Below, piece by piece: positions 8,595 through 16,191 of a stretch of DNA of 64,000 nt; position 1 is the stretch's first letter, and every line of letters starts with the position of its first letter. This stretch comes from Gp6-AA40 sp035263125 (lineage in GTDB: Bacteria > Acidobacteriota > Vicinamibacteria > Vicinamibacterales > UBA2999), in the NCBI GenBank assembly GCA_035263125.1, contig DATFRP010000219.1:1-64000 (forward strand), written 5' to 3'. Both the position numbers and the translations under genes were made by a program. The notes beneath the pieces were generated by a model, which made no database searches, had not been told where the DNA came from, and saw nothing but the letters and a program-made list of their open reading frames with translations.

Positions 8595-8990
8595 ATGCGA
8601 CGCCTGATAGTCACTTTTGTGTTCTTCGCCGCCTGCCTGGCCGTTGCCCCCGTGCGCGCACAGGAAGGGCATCCACTCAAGGGGTCCTGGATCGGGACCT
8701 GGGGACCGAGCAAGGTGCACAGCGCCGACCTGCTCGTCATCCTCAACTGGGATGGCAAAGCCATCAGCGGGATGATCAACCCGGGCACCGACGACATCCC
8801 CCTCAAGAACGCCTCGCTCAACCCGGACGGGTGGGTGGTGCACTTCGAGGCCGACGCCAAGGACAAGGCCGGCCCGATCAATTACGTCTTCGACGGCAAG
8901 ATCGAAGGGCTCGCCTTCCACAACCGATCGATCACCGGCACGTGGAAGAGCCAGCGCGAGAGCGGCCAGTTCAAGCTGCAGCGGCAGTAG
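8595..8990 (+). CDS. Small secreted beta-rich protein, unknown function
   Basis: 131 residues with a clear signal peptide (MRRLIVTFVFFAACLAVAPVRAQ). The mature part contains LKGSWIGTWGPS, GKAISGMINPGTDDIPL and SITGTWKS, a pattern of a small beta-barrel or lipocalin-like domain. It opens a plus-strand run of secreted genes (8595-11791): the next start is 13 bases after its stop, so they are probably co-transcribed. The family is not identified further. Confidence 0.7.
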   Translation: MRRLIVTFVFFAACLAVAPVRAQEGHPLKGSWIGTWGPSKVHSADLLVILNWDGKAISGMINPGTDDIPLKNASLNPDGWVVHFEADAKDKAGPINYVFDGKIEGLAFHNRSITGTWKSQRESGQFKLQRQ

Positions 8991-9003
8991 CGGGCAGACA
9001 TCC

Positions 9004-10119
9004 ATGAAATCGATAGCCAAGGCCACGCTCGCGCTCGTTCTCCTGGCTGCAGCGCCGATCGCTGCGCATCACGCGATCTCCGCGAAGTTCGACGACAAGA
9101 AAGCGACGACGCTCGAAGGCGTCGTGACGCTCGTCGACTGGAGAAATCCTCACGCGCACATCTTCATGAACGTGAAAGATCCGAAGGGCACGGGCACGCT
9201 CAATTGGGCGGTCGAGCTCGAGAGCCCCATCGATCTGCAGGAAGGCGGCTGGAACCGCGACACGCTGAAGCCTGGTGACCGCATCACGGTGAAGGGCATC
9301 TCCGCCCGTGACGGCAGCCGTCAGGTGTGGGGCGATTCGGTCGTCGTGACCGCCACCGGACGCCGCGTGCTCAACGTCAACCTCACCCCGCCCGCGGCGC
9401 CACTGCAGGCGCGGCCGACACCGCGTTGGCCCGACAAGCAGCCGCGGCTCGGAGCGATTCCGGGCGGCGTCCAGGGCTATTGGGCCTGGCCAAGTTCCAC
9501 CGTGCTGATGGAACAGGGCACCAACATCAAGATGGACGCGTGGGGTCTGCTCGCGAACATCAATGACGCGGCGAAAGTAGCCCCGATGCAGCCCTGGGCA
9601 CAGGCGTTATACCGGTCCCGGCAGAGTCGTTTTCTGCAGGACGATCCGATGTACCTGAACTGCAAACCGCCCGGCGGGCCGCGCCAGTTCGAGCTGCGCT
9701 ACGGCGTCCAGTTCGTGGAAGACCGGGAACGGCAGCGCATTTTCGTGCTGATTGGCAGCGGAAACAGCAATTACCGCATCATGTACACCGACGGCCGAGG
9801 CCATGCCGGACAGGTCGGCGGCGACGATGACAACCCGCTCTATTACGGCCGGTCGGTGGCAAAATGGGAGGGCGACACGCTGACGGTGGATACCCGGGGG
9901 TTCAACGAAGACTTCTGGTTCACCAACGGAGGACTGCCCCACACCGAGCAGCTGAAGCTGATCGAGAAATTTACGCGCACCGACTTCGACACGATGAAGT
10001 ACGAAGTCACAGTCGACGACCCTGGGGCGTATACACGACCGTGGTCCGATTCGTGGACGCTTCGCTGGGTTGCAGGCGTGGAACTACCACGGCATTTGTG
10101 TCAGGAGAATCGGCCATAA
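9004..10119 (+). CDS. Secreted two-domain protein: DUF6152 plus 'WEGDTLTVDT' domain
   Basis: 371 residues with signal peptide (residues 1-21). Residues 22-125 are a DUF6152 domain: AHHAISAKFDDKKATTLEG, DWRNPHAHIFMNVKDPKG, GDRITVKG. Residues 150-365 match the secreted domain also found at 10907, 12540 and 19417 (motifs RIMYTDGRGH, VAKWEGDTLTVDTRGFNEDFW, TEQLKLIEKFTRTDFDT, YEVTVDDPGAYTRPW). It is thus a natural fusion of the two protein types encoded separately just downstream at 10252 and 10907. The C-terminus is shorter than in its relatives. Function unknown; extracytoplasmic location is inferred. Confidence 0.75.
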   Translation: MKSIAKATLALVLLAAAPIAAHHAISAKFDDKKATTLEGVVTLVDWRNPHAHIFMNVKDPKGTGTLNWAVELESPIDLQEGGWNRDTLKPGDRITVKGISARDGSRQVWGDSVVVTATGRRVLNVNLTPPAAPLQARPTPRWPDKQPRLGAIPGGVQGYWAWPSSTVLMEQGTNIKMDAWGLLANINDAAKVAPMQPWAQALYRSRQSRFLQDDPMYLNCKPPGGPRQFELRYGVQFVEDRERQRIFVLIGSGNSNYRIMYTDGRGHAGQVGGDDDNPLYYGRSVAKWEGDTLTVDTRGFNEDFWFTNGGLPHTEQLKLIEKFTRTDFDTMKYEVTVDDPGAYTRPWSDSWTLRWVAGVELPRHLCQENRP

Positions 10120-10138
10120 CGGTCGTAACATATCAGTT

Positions 10139-10218
10139 CAAGGGTTCAGGGTTCATAGTTCGGGTTCAGGGTTCATAGGTCCGGTTCAGGGTTCCAGTTC
10201 CAGGTTCAGGAGTTCATA
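10139..10218. repeat. GGGTTCA tandem repeat (family D)
   Basis: About 80 bases of imperfect direct repeats of GGGTTCA, interspersed with TAGTTC/TAGGTC and CCAGTTCCAGG variants, in the gap between two DUF6152 genes. No spacers of uniform length and no palindromic unit, so it is not a CRISPR array. It lies just ahead of the ribosome-binding region of the gene at 10252. Confidence 0.7.
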
Positions 10219-10251
10219 AGTTCGTAGGCGCAGGTTGACGGAGGGATTCAG

Positions 10252-10674
10252 ATGAGGGCGTACATACTGGCTGGTCTGATCGCAGCGGGCGTGATGCTGA
10301 CAGCGAACACCGCGATCGCGCACCACTCGTTCGCGGCGGAATTCGATGCCAACAAGCCGATCACACTGACGGGCGTCGTCACCAAAGTCGAGTGGACCAA
10401 TCCGCACGTGTGGTTCTACATCAACGTGAAGGATCCCAAGACCGGCGAGGTGACGAACTGGGGCGCCGAGATGGGACCTCCGCACGGCTTGCAGCGCCGT
10501 GGCTGGCGTCGAGAGACGCTGAAGATCGGTGAACAGGTGACGGTCGCTGGATCGCTGGCGAAGAACGGCAGCAAGCGCATGAACGCACGAACGGTCACGC
10601 TTGTTGCGACGGGTGCGCGTCCGGGCGAAACGCTCGACGCAGCCTCGAGCCAGGGCGGCGACAACCAGAACTAG
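10252..10674 (+). CDS. Secreted DUF6152 protein
   Basis: 140 residues, signal peptide residues 1-23 ending AIAHHSFAAEFDANKPITL. The rest follows the DUF6152 pattern (VEWTNPHVWFYINVKDPKTG, GWRRETLKIGEQVTVAGSLAKNGS). It matches residues 22-125 of the upstream two-domain protein. An AGG-rich stretch precedes the ATG (GGAGGGATTCAG). The domain is a small beta-barrel of unknown function common in acidobacterial and proteobacterial secretomes; the double His after the signal peptide is conserved and might bind metal (inference). Confidence 0.8.
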   Translation: MRAYILAGLIAAGVMLTANTAIAHHSFAAEFDANKPITLTGVVTKVEWTNPHVWFYINVKDPKTGEVTNWGAEMGPPHGLQRRGWRRETLKIGEQVTVAGSLAKNGSKRMNARTVTLVATGARPGETLDAASSQGGDNQN

Positions 10675-10691
10675 TCCAGCACGCACAACAC

Positions 10692-10898
10692 ATGCGAGCG
10701 CGTGTTCCGCTCGTAGCCGGGGCGTTGGTGTGTCTCGTGATGCCGCTGCCCGCGCAGCAGTCGCAAGACACACCATCGTTCCTGACACGGTCGCGTCCGC
10801 GCGTCCAGGTGGGAGTCACTCAGCAAGCCAACTACGTGCACACGCTGAAGGTCGATTCGAACGCACCGGTCGACCGCAGCCGCTCGATCATTCCGTAA
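10692..10898 (+). CDS. 68-residue secreted peptide sharing ends with the next protein
   Basis: Signal peptide MRARVPLVAGALVCLVMPLPAQQ, then about 45 residues. The segment PRVQVGV matches PSVQVGV in the gene at 10907, and the C-terminus VDRSRSIIP matches VDRSTLIIP at the end of that protein. It may be an internally deleted relative or a small partner sharing a sorting or binding tail. It sits 17 bases after a DUF6152 gene and 8 bases before the larger relative, inside the same run. Confidence 0.55.
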   Translation: MRARVPLVAGALVCLVMPLPAQQSQDTPSFLTRSRPRVQVGVTQQANYVHTLKVDSNAPVDRSRSIIP

Positions 10899-10906
10899 GG
10901 CGTCTC

Positions 10907-11791
10907 ATGCGACACACGCTGACGTTTGTTGCCGCCGCGTTGCTGTTCGTTTCACCGCTCCTCACCAATCGCATCGCCGGACAGCAGGATCAGCCGCAGG
11001 CGCAGCCTCAGCGGCCGAGCGTGCAGGTCGGCGTCCCCGAAGGACGCGCGGGTGGCGCGCGTCAGGGCGGACAGGGACGAGGACGTCAGGCGGGACCGCC
11101 CAAGCCCACGCCGCGCTACGCCGATGGCAAGGTGATGCTCGGTGGTTCGACACCGACTGAAAAGGGCGTGTGGCTGCCGGGCACCGTGATTGCGAATCCG
11201 CTCGGGATGAAGGACACGCCGTTCCAGCCGTGGGCAAAGGCGCTCTTCGCCGATCGCCAGAACAACGAGCTCGAGCCGCACACACGATGCAAGCCGTCAG
11301 GTGTGTCGCGACAGTTCCTGACACCGTACGGCGTCGAGTTCGTCGAACTGCCCGAGCTCGATCGTCTGTTCATCTTCGACATCGGCGGGCCGCACACCTA
11401 CCGCACCGTCTACATGGATGGCCGCACACATCCGGCCCATCCGGATCCGAGCTATTACGGACATTCGATCGGCTGGTGGAACGGCGACACGCTCGTGATC
11501 GATACGATCGGCTTCAACGAAGGCTTCTGGATGGATCGCGATGGGCTGCCGCATACCGAGCAGCTGCACACGATCGAAAAGTTCACCCGCACCGATTTCT
11601 CGACCCTGAGATACGAGCTCACCGTCGATGATCCCGGCGCGTATACCAAGCCGTTCAGCGGCGCCGCGAATCTGCGATGGGAAGCCGGCACGGAGCTGTT
11701 CGAGTACGTCTGCCAGCAGTCGAACTACGCGCCCGAGCTGATGGTCGGCGAGCACGGCAAAGTCGATCGCAGCACGTTGATCATTCCCTGA
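10907..11791 (+). CDS. Secreted protein of the 'WWNGDTLVIDT' family
   Basis: 294 residues; signal peptide MRHTLTFVAAALLFVSPLL..., then a Gln/Pro/Gly/Arg-rich linker (residues 25-65) and the domain seen at 150-365 of the protein at 9004. Shared motifs: TPYGVEFVELPELDRLFIFDIGG, RTVYMDGRTHP, SIGWWNGDTLVIDTIGFNEGFWM, TEQLHTIEKFTRTDFSTL and YELTVDDPGAYTKPF. It ends YVCQQSNYAPELMVGEHG...VDRSTLIIP. The family is frequent in acidobacterial genomes; no activity is known to me. It is last in the plus-strand run, and a long hairpin repeat follows. Confidence 0.75.
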   Translation: MRHTLTFVAAALLFVSPLLTNRIAGQQDQPQAQPQRPSVQVGVPEGRAGGARQGGQGRGRQAGPPKPTPRYADGKVMLGGSTPTEKGVWLPGTVIANPLGMKDTPFQPWAKALFADRQNNELEPHTRCKPSGVSRQFLTPYGVEFVELPELDRLFIFDIGGPHTYRTVYMDGRTHPAHPDPSYYGHSIGWWNGDTLVIDTIGFNEGFWMDRDGLPHTEQLHTIEKFTRTDFSTLRYELTVDDPGAYTKPFSGAANLRWEAGTELFEYVCQQSNYAPELMVGEHGKVDRSTLIIP

Positions 11792-11796
11792 TCTTA

Positions 11797-11925
11797 GAGG
11801 GAACGGAGAAGACGGAGGAAACGGATTAACAGGAGAAACGGAAAAACGGAGATCAATCTCTTCTCTCCGTTCCTCCGTTGCTCCTGTTAGTCCGTTTCCT
11901 CCGTCATCTCCGTTACCTGCGTCGG
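11797..11925. repeat. ACGGAG-type long inverted repeat between convergent genes (family B)
   Basis: Left arm: units such as GACGGAGGAAACGGATTAAC, then AGGAGAAACGG. Right arm: the near-perfect reverse complement ending in CCTCCGTCATCTCCGTTACC. The two arms pair over about 45 bases around a short centre (about 11850-11870). It exactly fills the gap between the end of 10907-11791 and the end of the acetyltransferase on the other strand, so it could terminate both. Confidence 0.8.
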
Positions 11926-11928
11926 ACG

Positions 11929-12534
11929 TTACTTGCCCTCACGCCACATCAGGTAGTTGCGCACGCCCAGCACGTTGATCTCGTGGACCATCACGAATCC
12001 GAAGCGACGGTAGAACCGGACGTTCTCGGAGCGGTCGGTTTCGAGATAACCGGCGGCGCCCGTGCGATCGAGCTCGTGCGAGTACTCCTCCATGAGACGC
12101 TGCCCGACCCCGGAGCCCTGCGCCTCGGGAGCGACACCGATCGGGCCCAGATGCGTGTGGGGCTTCTGCGGATCGCGCATCGCCCAGGCGGCAAGCCAGA
12201 CATTGACGCGCATGGCCGACGGACCGCCGAAACCGGACCACATGCGCGGCACCAGGCGGACCTTTTCCATCACGGAGAACTGGCAGTGCGGCGAGTGGAC
12301 CCAGTGAATCACGCCGATGATGCGCTCGCCGTCGAGCGCGACGAGCATCCGGCCCTTCATTGCGCCGAGCGCGGTGTGAAAGAAGGCTTCGTTGCGAGCG
12401 AGCCGATCGGGGCCGAACACCGCCACGTGCATCGGGTTGGTGACGAAGGCGCGCGCCAGCACGCGCGACGCCTCCTCGTGCATGCGGGGAGCGTACGGTT
12501 CAATACGAGCCAACCGGCCGTCGAAAGCAGCCAC
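11929..12534 (-). CDS. GNAT-family N-acetyltransferase
   Basis: About 200 residues. GNAT signatures: LGPIGVAPEAQGSGVGQRLMEEY (acetyl-CoA-binding motif A, V/I-x-P-x-x-Q-G-x-G-x-G) and YLETDRSENVRFYRRFGFVMV (motif B). The substrate is unknown. No ATG exists near the conserved start; GTG at 12534 (6 bases after the upstream stop) or TTG at 12513 (giving ARIEPYAPRMHEEA) are the candidates, and I use the GTG. Tight spacing suggests co-transcription with the secreted gene at 12540. Confidence 0.8.
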   Translation of the reverse strand: MAAFDGRLARIEPYAPRMHEEASRVLARAFVTNPMHVAVFGPDRLARNEAFFHTALGAMKGRMLVALDGERIIGVIHWVHSPHCQFSVMEKVRLVPRMWSGFGGPSAMRVNVWLAAWAMRDPQKPHTHLGPIGVAPEAQGSGVGQRLMEEYSHELDRTGAAGYLETDRSENVRFYRRFGFVMVHEINVLGVRNYLMWREGK

Positions 12535-12539
12535 CCAGA

Positions 12540-13409
12540 TTATTTGGCCAGATGCTTGGAGGACTGCTCGTTCTCGTTGCAGATGAACTCGATCATCTCG
12601 GTGTCCAGCATGATGCGATGGTTCACGCGCACGGTGAACGGCTTCGTGTACGCCTTGGGATCGTCGATGGTGACCTCGATCTGCATGGTGCCGAAATTCG
12701 GCCGGCGGAAGCGCTCGGTCATCTTGAGCGCATCCGTGTACGGACTGCCGTTCACATCGAGCCACCCCGCGCGCTCGTCGCCGCGGAAATTGGTCGTTTC
12801 GACCACGAGCGTGTCGTTGCCTTCCCACCAGCCTCGCGAGTAGCCGAACCACCAGGGCGTCGGATCGTTGTTGGGCGCCGGCCGGCCGTCCATGTAGATG
12901 TAGCGGAGCCCGTAGTTCGACTCGTACGTGATCAGCATCAGGTTCTTGGTCTGTACGATCTGTCGCGGCTGTGGATGATTGTGGTACTGCATCAGGCCGA
13001 TCGGAAGGCACCACACGTCCGGGTTGTCCTTGCTGTTGTCGGACATCCGCTTCTTCTTGAGATCAGCGGCCCAGGGCTGCAGCGGCAGCGGGTAGCCACG
13101 GCCCGCGACTTCGAAGAACTGTGAATTCGGGATCGCATTTGGATCGGGCGGCGGAGGCGGAGTGGCCGGCGCGCCGTTCGGGCCCGCGCCTCGGCCTCGC
13201 CCACCGCCACCACCACCGCCAAGCTGCCAGATTCCGGAGAAATCGACCTTGCCATCGGGCGTTCGGGGCGTGGGCGCATCCAGGATCGGCTTGCCGTCGG
13301 CGGTGCGCGGAACACCGGGCGTGGGATACGAAGGCCATTGCGCGCCAACCGACACCGACAGGGAGAGGGCGATCGCGATCGCGGCCGCCGTCCGGGACAC
13401 AGTCTTCAT
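12540..13409 (-). CDS. Secreted protein of the 'GWWEGNDTLVVETTNF' family
   Basis: 289 residues with signal peptide (about 1-23, ...VSVGAQ). Residues 45-66 carry TPDGKVDFSGIWQLGGG and a Gly/Pro-rich stretch follows. The shared domain has LRYIYMDGRP, GYSRGWWEGNDTLVVETTNF, DALKMTERFRRPNFGTMQ and IEVTIDDPKAYTKPF, and ends MIEFICNENEQSSKHLAK. It is related to the proteins at 9004, 10907 and 19417. The KxDFSGIW-type opening is typical of acidobacterial secreted proteins in this group. Function unknown. Confidence 0.75.
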   Translation of the reverse strand: MKTVSRTAAAIAIALSLSVSVGAQWPSYPTPGVPRTADGKPILDAPTPRTPDGKVDFSGIWQLGGGGGGGRGRGAGPNGAPATPPPPPDPNAIPNSQFFEVAGRGYPLPLQPWAADLKKKRMSDNSKDNPDVWCLPIGLMQYHNHPQPRQIVQTKNLMLITYESNYGLRYIYMDGRPAPNNDPTPWWFGYSRGWWEGNDTLVVETTNFRGDERAGWLDVNGSPYTDALKMTERFRRPNFGTMQIEVTIDDPKAYTKPFTVRVNHRIMLDTEMIEFICNENEQSSKHLAK

Positions 13410-13477
13410 TCAGCCTCCTGAGTGAGCCACACGAGTCTAGCGATTGACAGCGATGAAGTCTACGTGCGCGTTTTGCA

Positions 13478-13948
13478 TTACAACTGCACGTTCACCTGCG
13501 CGAGATGATGATGCAGATGTGCGACGTAGTCTTCCGCGACGAAGGCGAGCGTCACCGGCTGATTCGCGCCGACCGTGCAGCGAACGCGTGCCTTGTCGGC
13601 GGGAATCCGTTCGATGACATGTGCCAGATGCAGGTTGTAGGCGTGCCAGAGTGTCGTCAGATCGCGCCATGAGCGCGACGCGTATCCCTGACACTCCACC
13701 CAGTGGTCCTGCGCATACCCGGGCGAAATGAGCTCGGCGCCCTGTTGCGCGCGCACGAAGCGTTGATGGTTGTTGGCCGCGGAGTCGATCAGATGTCCAA
13801 TCACCTGCTTCGGCGACCACTTGCCTGGGGCGCGAGGCGTTGCAGCGTCGGCATCGCTCAACGCCTGCAATTTCGGCAGCGCGACATCGAGCGTGCGCCG
13901 CAACTCGGCAGCAACGGACGGAAACGGAGGTCTCTCTTCTGGCGCCAT
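13478..13948 (-). CDS. DinB-family (four-helix, putative metal-dependent) protein
   Basis: 156 residues from MAPEERPP. The DinB/YfiT-like pattern is present: KWSPKQVIGHLIDSAANNHQRFV with the first His, and HLHHHLAQV near the C-terminus with the remaining His ligands. Such proteins are often thiol-transferase-like or of unknown activity. The stop codon TAA belongs to a half copy of the AATGCAAAA repeat. An alternative start 51 bases upstream adds an unconvincing MSVPPLGCSSS extension. Confidence 0.8.
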   Translation of the reverse strand: MAPEERPPFPSVAAELRRTLDVALPKLQALSDADAATPRAPGKWSPKQVIGHLIDSAANNHQRFVRAQQGAELISPGYAQDHWVECQGYASRSWRDLTTLWHAYNLHLAHVIERIPADKARVRCTVGANQPVTLAFVAEDYVAHLHHHLAQVNVQL

Positions 13949-14079
13949 ACCCGACTTATGTTGCCACGACGAAGAACAACCGAGAGGCGGAACAGACAAC
14001 CGATGGTCAGCACCGATGTGACGAGGAGTGGTACGATTGCTGCTCGTCGCGCGTTGACTCCGGATCCTCGGGAGGCGTT

Positions 14080-14562
14080 ATGCGTGATCTGAGCCGGGTC
14101 CTCCTCGCCGTCGCAGTTCTCATCGCGGCACCCACGATACACGCGCAGGGCCCCGCGCATCCTGCACAGGATCTTCAGATCGGCGTCTGGCAGGTCGATC
14201 TGGAGAAGTCGCGCTATTACCCGGGTCCGCCCCCGCTCAGCGAGACACGCACGTTCACGCGCGAAAAGGACGGGGTGACAGGGACGGTCGTCAGGAGGCG
14301 TGCCGACGGCCGGGAAGAGCGGATCGAGTATCGCGCCGACTACGACATGGAATACCCGGTGTCAGGGACCGACGCGTACGATGCGGTGAAGTTCAAGCGC
14401 ATCGACGCCTACACGTCTGATGCGGTGCTGTCACACGCAGGTCGCGTGTTCGGAACCGCCCGGCGTGTGATCTCGCCCGACGGGCGGACGATGACGATCA
14501 CGTTCCGCCAGGAAGATCCCTCCCTCGTGAGAAATGTCGTCGTGTATCGGAAGGTTCAGTAG
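14080..14562 (+). CDS. Small secreted protein, unknown function
   Basis: 160 residues. The signal peptide MRDLSRVLLAVAVLIAAPTIHAQ and a GGAGG ribosome site 4-8 bases ahead support the start. The mature part (VWQVDLEKSRYYPGPPPLSETRTF, YRADYDMEYPVSGTDAYDAVKFKRID, RVISPDGRTMTITF) matches a recurrent acidobacterial secreted type with a lipocalin-like beta pattern. It is divergent from the DinB gene, with a 131-base gap. No enzymatic motif is seen. Confidence 0.7.
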   Translation: MRDLSRVLLAVAVLIAAPTIHAQGPAHPAQDLQIGVWQVDLEKSRYYPGPPPLSETRTFTREKDGVTGTVVRRRADGREERIEYRADYDMEYPVSGTDAYDAVKFKRIDAYTSDAVLSHAGRVFGTARRVISPDGRTMTITFRQEDPSLVRNVVVYRKVQ

Positions 14563-14632
14563 CAATCGCGCACCGACCCGGATACGGGATCGCACCGACA
14601 GAATGCAGGCTCGCACCGACCTGGATTCAGGA

Positions 14633-15268
14633 TTACTGTTTCGTTGTTTCGAGTGGAACGTTCTCGAAGAAGTCGACAACGCCGGTCTCGAGTGAATATT
14701 CGGCGCCGACGATCATCAGGCCATCCTGGCGAATCAGTTGTTCGAGCAGCGCCGATCCGTGACGCAGGTGATCGACCGATGCGCGTACGTTCGCGCGTAC
14801 GGCTTCGCTGACCAGGGCGTCGTCGGCGCCCGCAGGTCTGGTCGCGAACAGCGGTTCGACCGACGGTCGAACGCGATCGACGATCGAGCGCAGGTTCCAC
14901 GATTGAGTCGTCGCCTGTCCCTGAAGTTCTTCCAGCGTGGCGATGATCGCGCCGCACTGCGAATGCCCCATGACGACCACGAGCCGCGTGGCGTAGCGCG
15001 ACGCGGCAAACTCGACGCTCCCCACCTGGGACGGAGCCACGATATTGCCAGCCACGCGGATGACGAACAGATCGCCGAAACCCTGATCGAAGACCAATTC
15101 GGCCGGGACGCGTGAATCGGAGCAACCGAGAATGATCGCAAACGGCTCCTGCCGCTCCACCAGCGAGCTGCGGTGCGCGGCCGACGACAGAGCGGTCGTC
15201 GAGTGGCCGGCCACGAATCGGCGGTTGCCTTCGTACAGGCGAGCGAGTGCCTCGAGAGCGCTCAGCAT
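14633..15268 (-). CDS. Beta-class carbonic anhydrase
   Basis: 211 residues. Zinc and active-site residues of the beta class are present: C49, D51 and R53 (GCSDSRVP), and H102 and C105 (GHSQCGA). It interconverts CO2 and bicarbonate; no signal peptide, so cytoplasmic. The ATG overlaps the stop of the upstream metallo-beta-lactamase-like gene by one base (TGATG), so the two are translationally coupled. Physiological pairing of an exported hydrolase with a cytoplasmic carbonic anhydrase is not obvious. Confidence 0.95.
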   Translation of the reverse strand: MLSALEALARLYEGNRRFVAGHSTTALSSAAHRSSLVERQEPFAIILGCSDSRVPAELVFDQGFGDLFVIRVAGNIVAPSQVGSVEFAASRYATRLVVVMGHSQCGAIIATLEELQGQATTQSWNLRSIVDRVRPSVEPLFATRPAGADDALVSEAVRANVRASVDHLRHGSALLEQLIRQDGLMIVGAEYSLETGVVDFFENVPLETTKQ

Positions 15269-16170
15269 CAGTTCTTTGCCGCCTTCTGCATCTGGACCTG
15301 CGCGCGAAACATCGCCTCCTGGATGTCGGCCTCATGCCAACAGTTGGCCGCGTCGACGAATGGGTTGGGCGACCCTGGCTTCAGCCTCGCGTACTTGGCT
15401 GCCATGTCGTACTGAGCGGGATGATCGCCGAGCGGGACGTCGCACGGCAGCGTGCGAACGAGCTTGAAGGTCCGCTCGAACTCGCTCTCGATCGCCGGCG
15501 TGACGGTTCCTGGCGAGCGATAGCTGCACGCGAACACGACATTGTACGAACGTCCGCCCTCCTGGACCCTGGTGGTCCACGTCGTGCAGCCCCGCGTATG
15601 ACCGGCGGTGAGATGTGCGACGAGTGTCGTGCCGCCCAGCGTCACTTCTTCGCCGTCGCGAAGCATCCGATCGATTGGATGCGCTTTTCCGCCTGGCGTG
15701 ATCGCCTGCAGTGCCGGCACATCCTCGCGCATCGCCATGACCTCTGCACCGGTCAGCTGCTTGACGAGCGCATCCCCTTCCTGATGATCGCCATGCGCGT
15801 GCGTCCCCAGCAGGATACGGACGTCCGGGAACTTGAACCCCAGTTGCGTCACCGACTTCTCGATCGTGCGTACGTTCCGTTCGTACGTGCTGTTGATCAA
15901 AATGTGACCGGCGGGGGTGGCAATGAGAAACGAGCTGAGCGTCCGCGTGCCCACGTAGTACACGTTGCCGATCACTTTGTGCGGAGGAAACGCGGTGGTC
16001 TGATCCTCCTCTGTCCCCATGTTGCGAGCCAGAATCGATCGCGGCGTATACGTCTGTCCGCGAACCGTGACCGCTGGTTGATCGGGTGTGTTCTGGCCAT
16101 GCGTGGTCGGGCCGAGGCAGAGAACGCCGAGCAGCGCAAGTGGCAGACGCGATACGGAACCCGCTTTCAC
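15268..16170 (-). CDS. Exported subclass-B3-like metallo-beta-lactamase-fold hydrolase
   Basis: 300 residues with signal peptide (about 1-25). The zinc site matches the B3 arrangement: H124, H126, D128 and H129 (GTHAHGDH), H191 (TAGHTRG) and H250 (LGDHPAQYD). The context of LLINSTYERNVRTIEKSVTQLGF and the spacing are those of B3 enzymes. Related sequences are common in soil bacteria, and many have weak or unknown beta-lactam activity, so a lactamase role is an inference. It ends in the start codon of the carbonic anhydrase gene. Confidence 0.85.
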   Translation of the reverse strand: MKAGSVSRLPLALLGVLCLGPTTHGQNTPDQPAVTVRGQTYTPRSILARNMGTEEDQTTAFPPHKVIGNVYYVGTRTLSSFLIATPAGHILINSTYERNVRTIEKSVTQLGFKFPDVRILLGTHAHGDHQEGDALVKQLTGAEVMAMREDVPALQAITPGGKAHPIDRMLRDGEEVTLGGTTLVAHLTAGHTRGCTTWTTRVQEGGRSYNVVFACSYRSPGTVTPAIESEFERTFKLVRTLPCDVPLGDHPAQYDMAAKYARLKPGSPNPFVDAANCWHEADIQEAMFRAQVQMQKAAKN

Positions 16171-16191
16171 AAGGTCATCAGGATACTTCGT

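Noticed and set aside
10139..10218. GGGTTCA tract as a CRISPR array
   Set aside because: Units are about 7 bases and irregular, with no spacers of constant length and no cas genes nearby.
14738..15115. 125-residue plus-strand frame opposite the carbonic anhydrase
   Set aside because: Shadow of the beta-carbonic anhydrase gene, which has the full active site.
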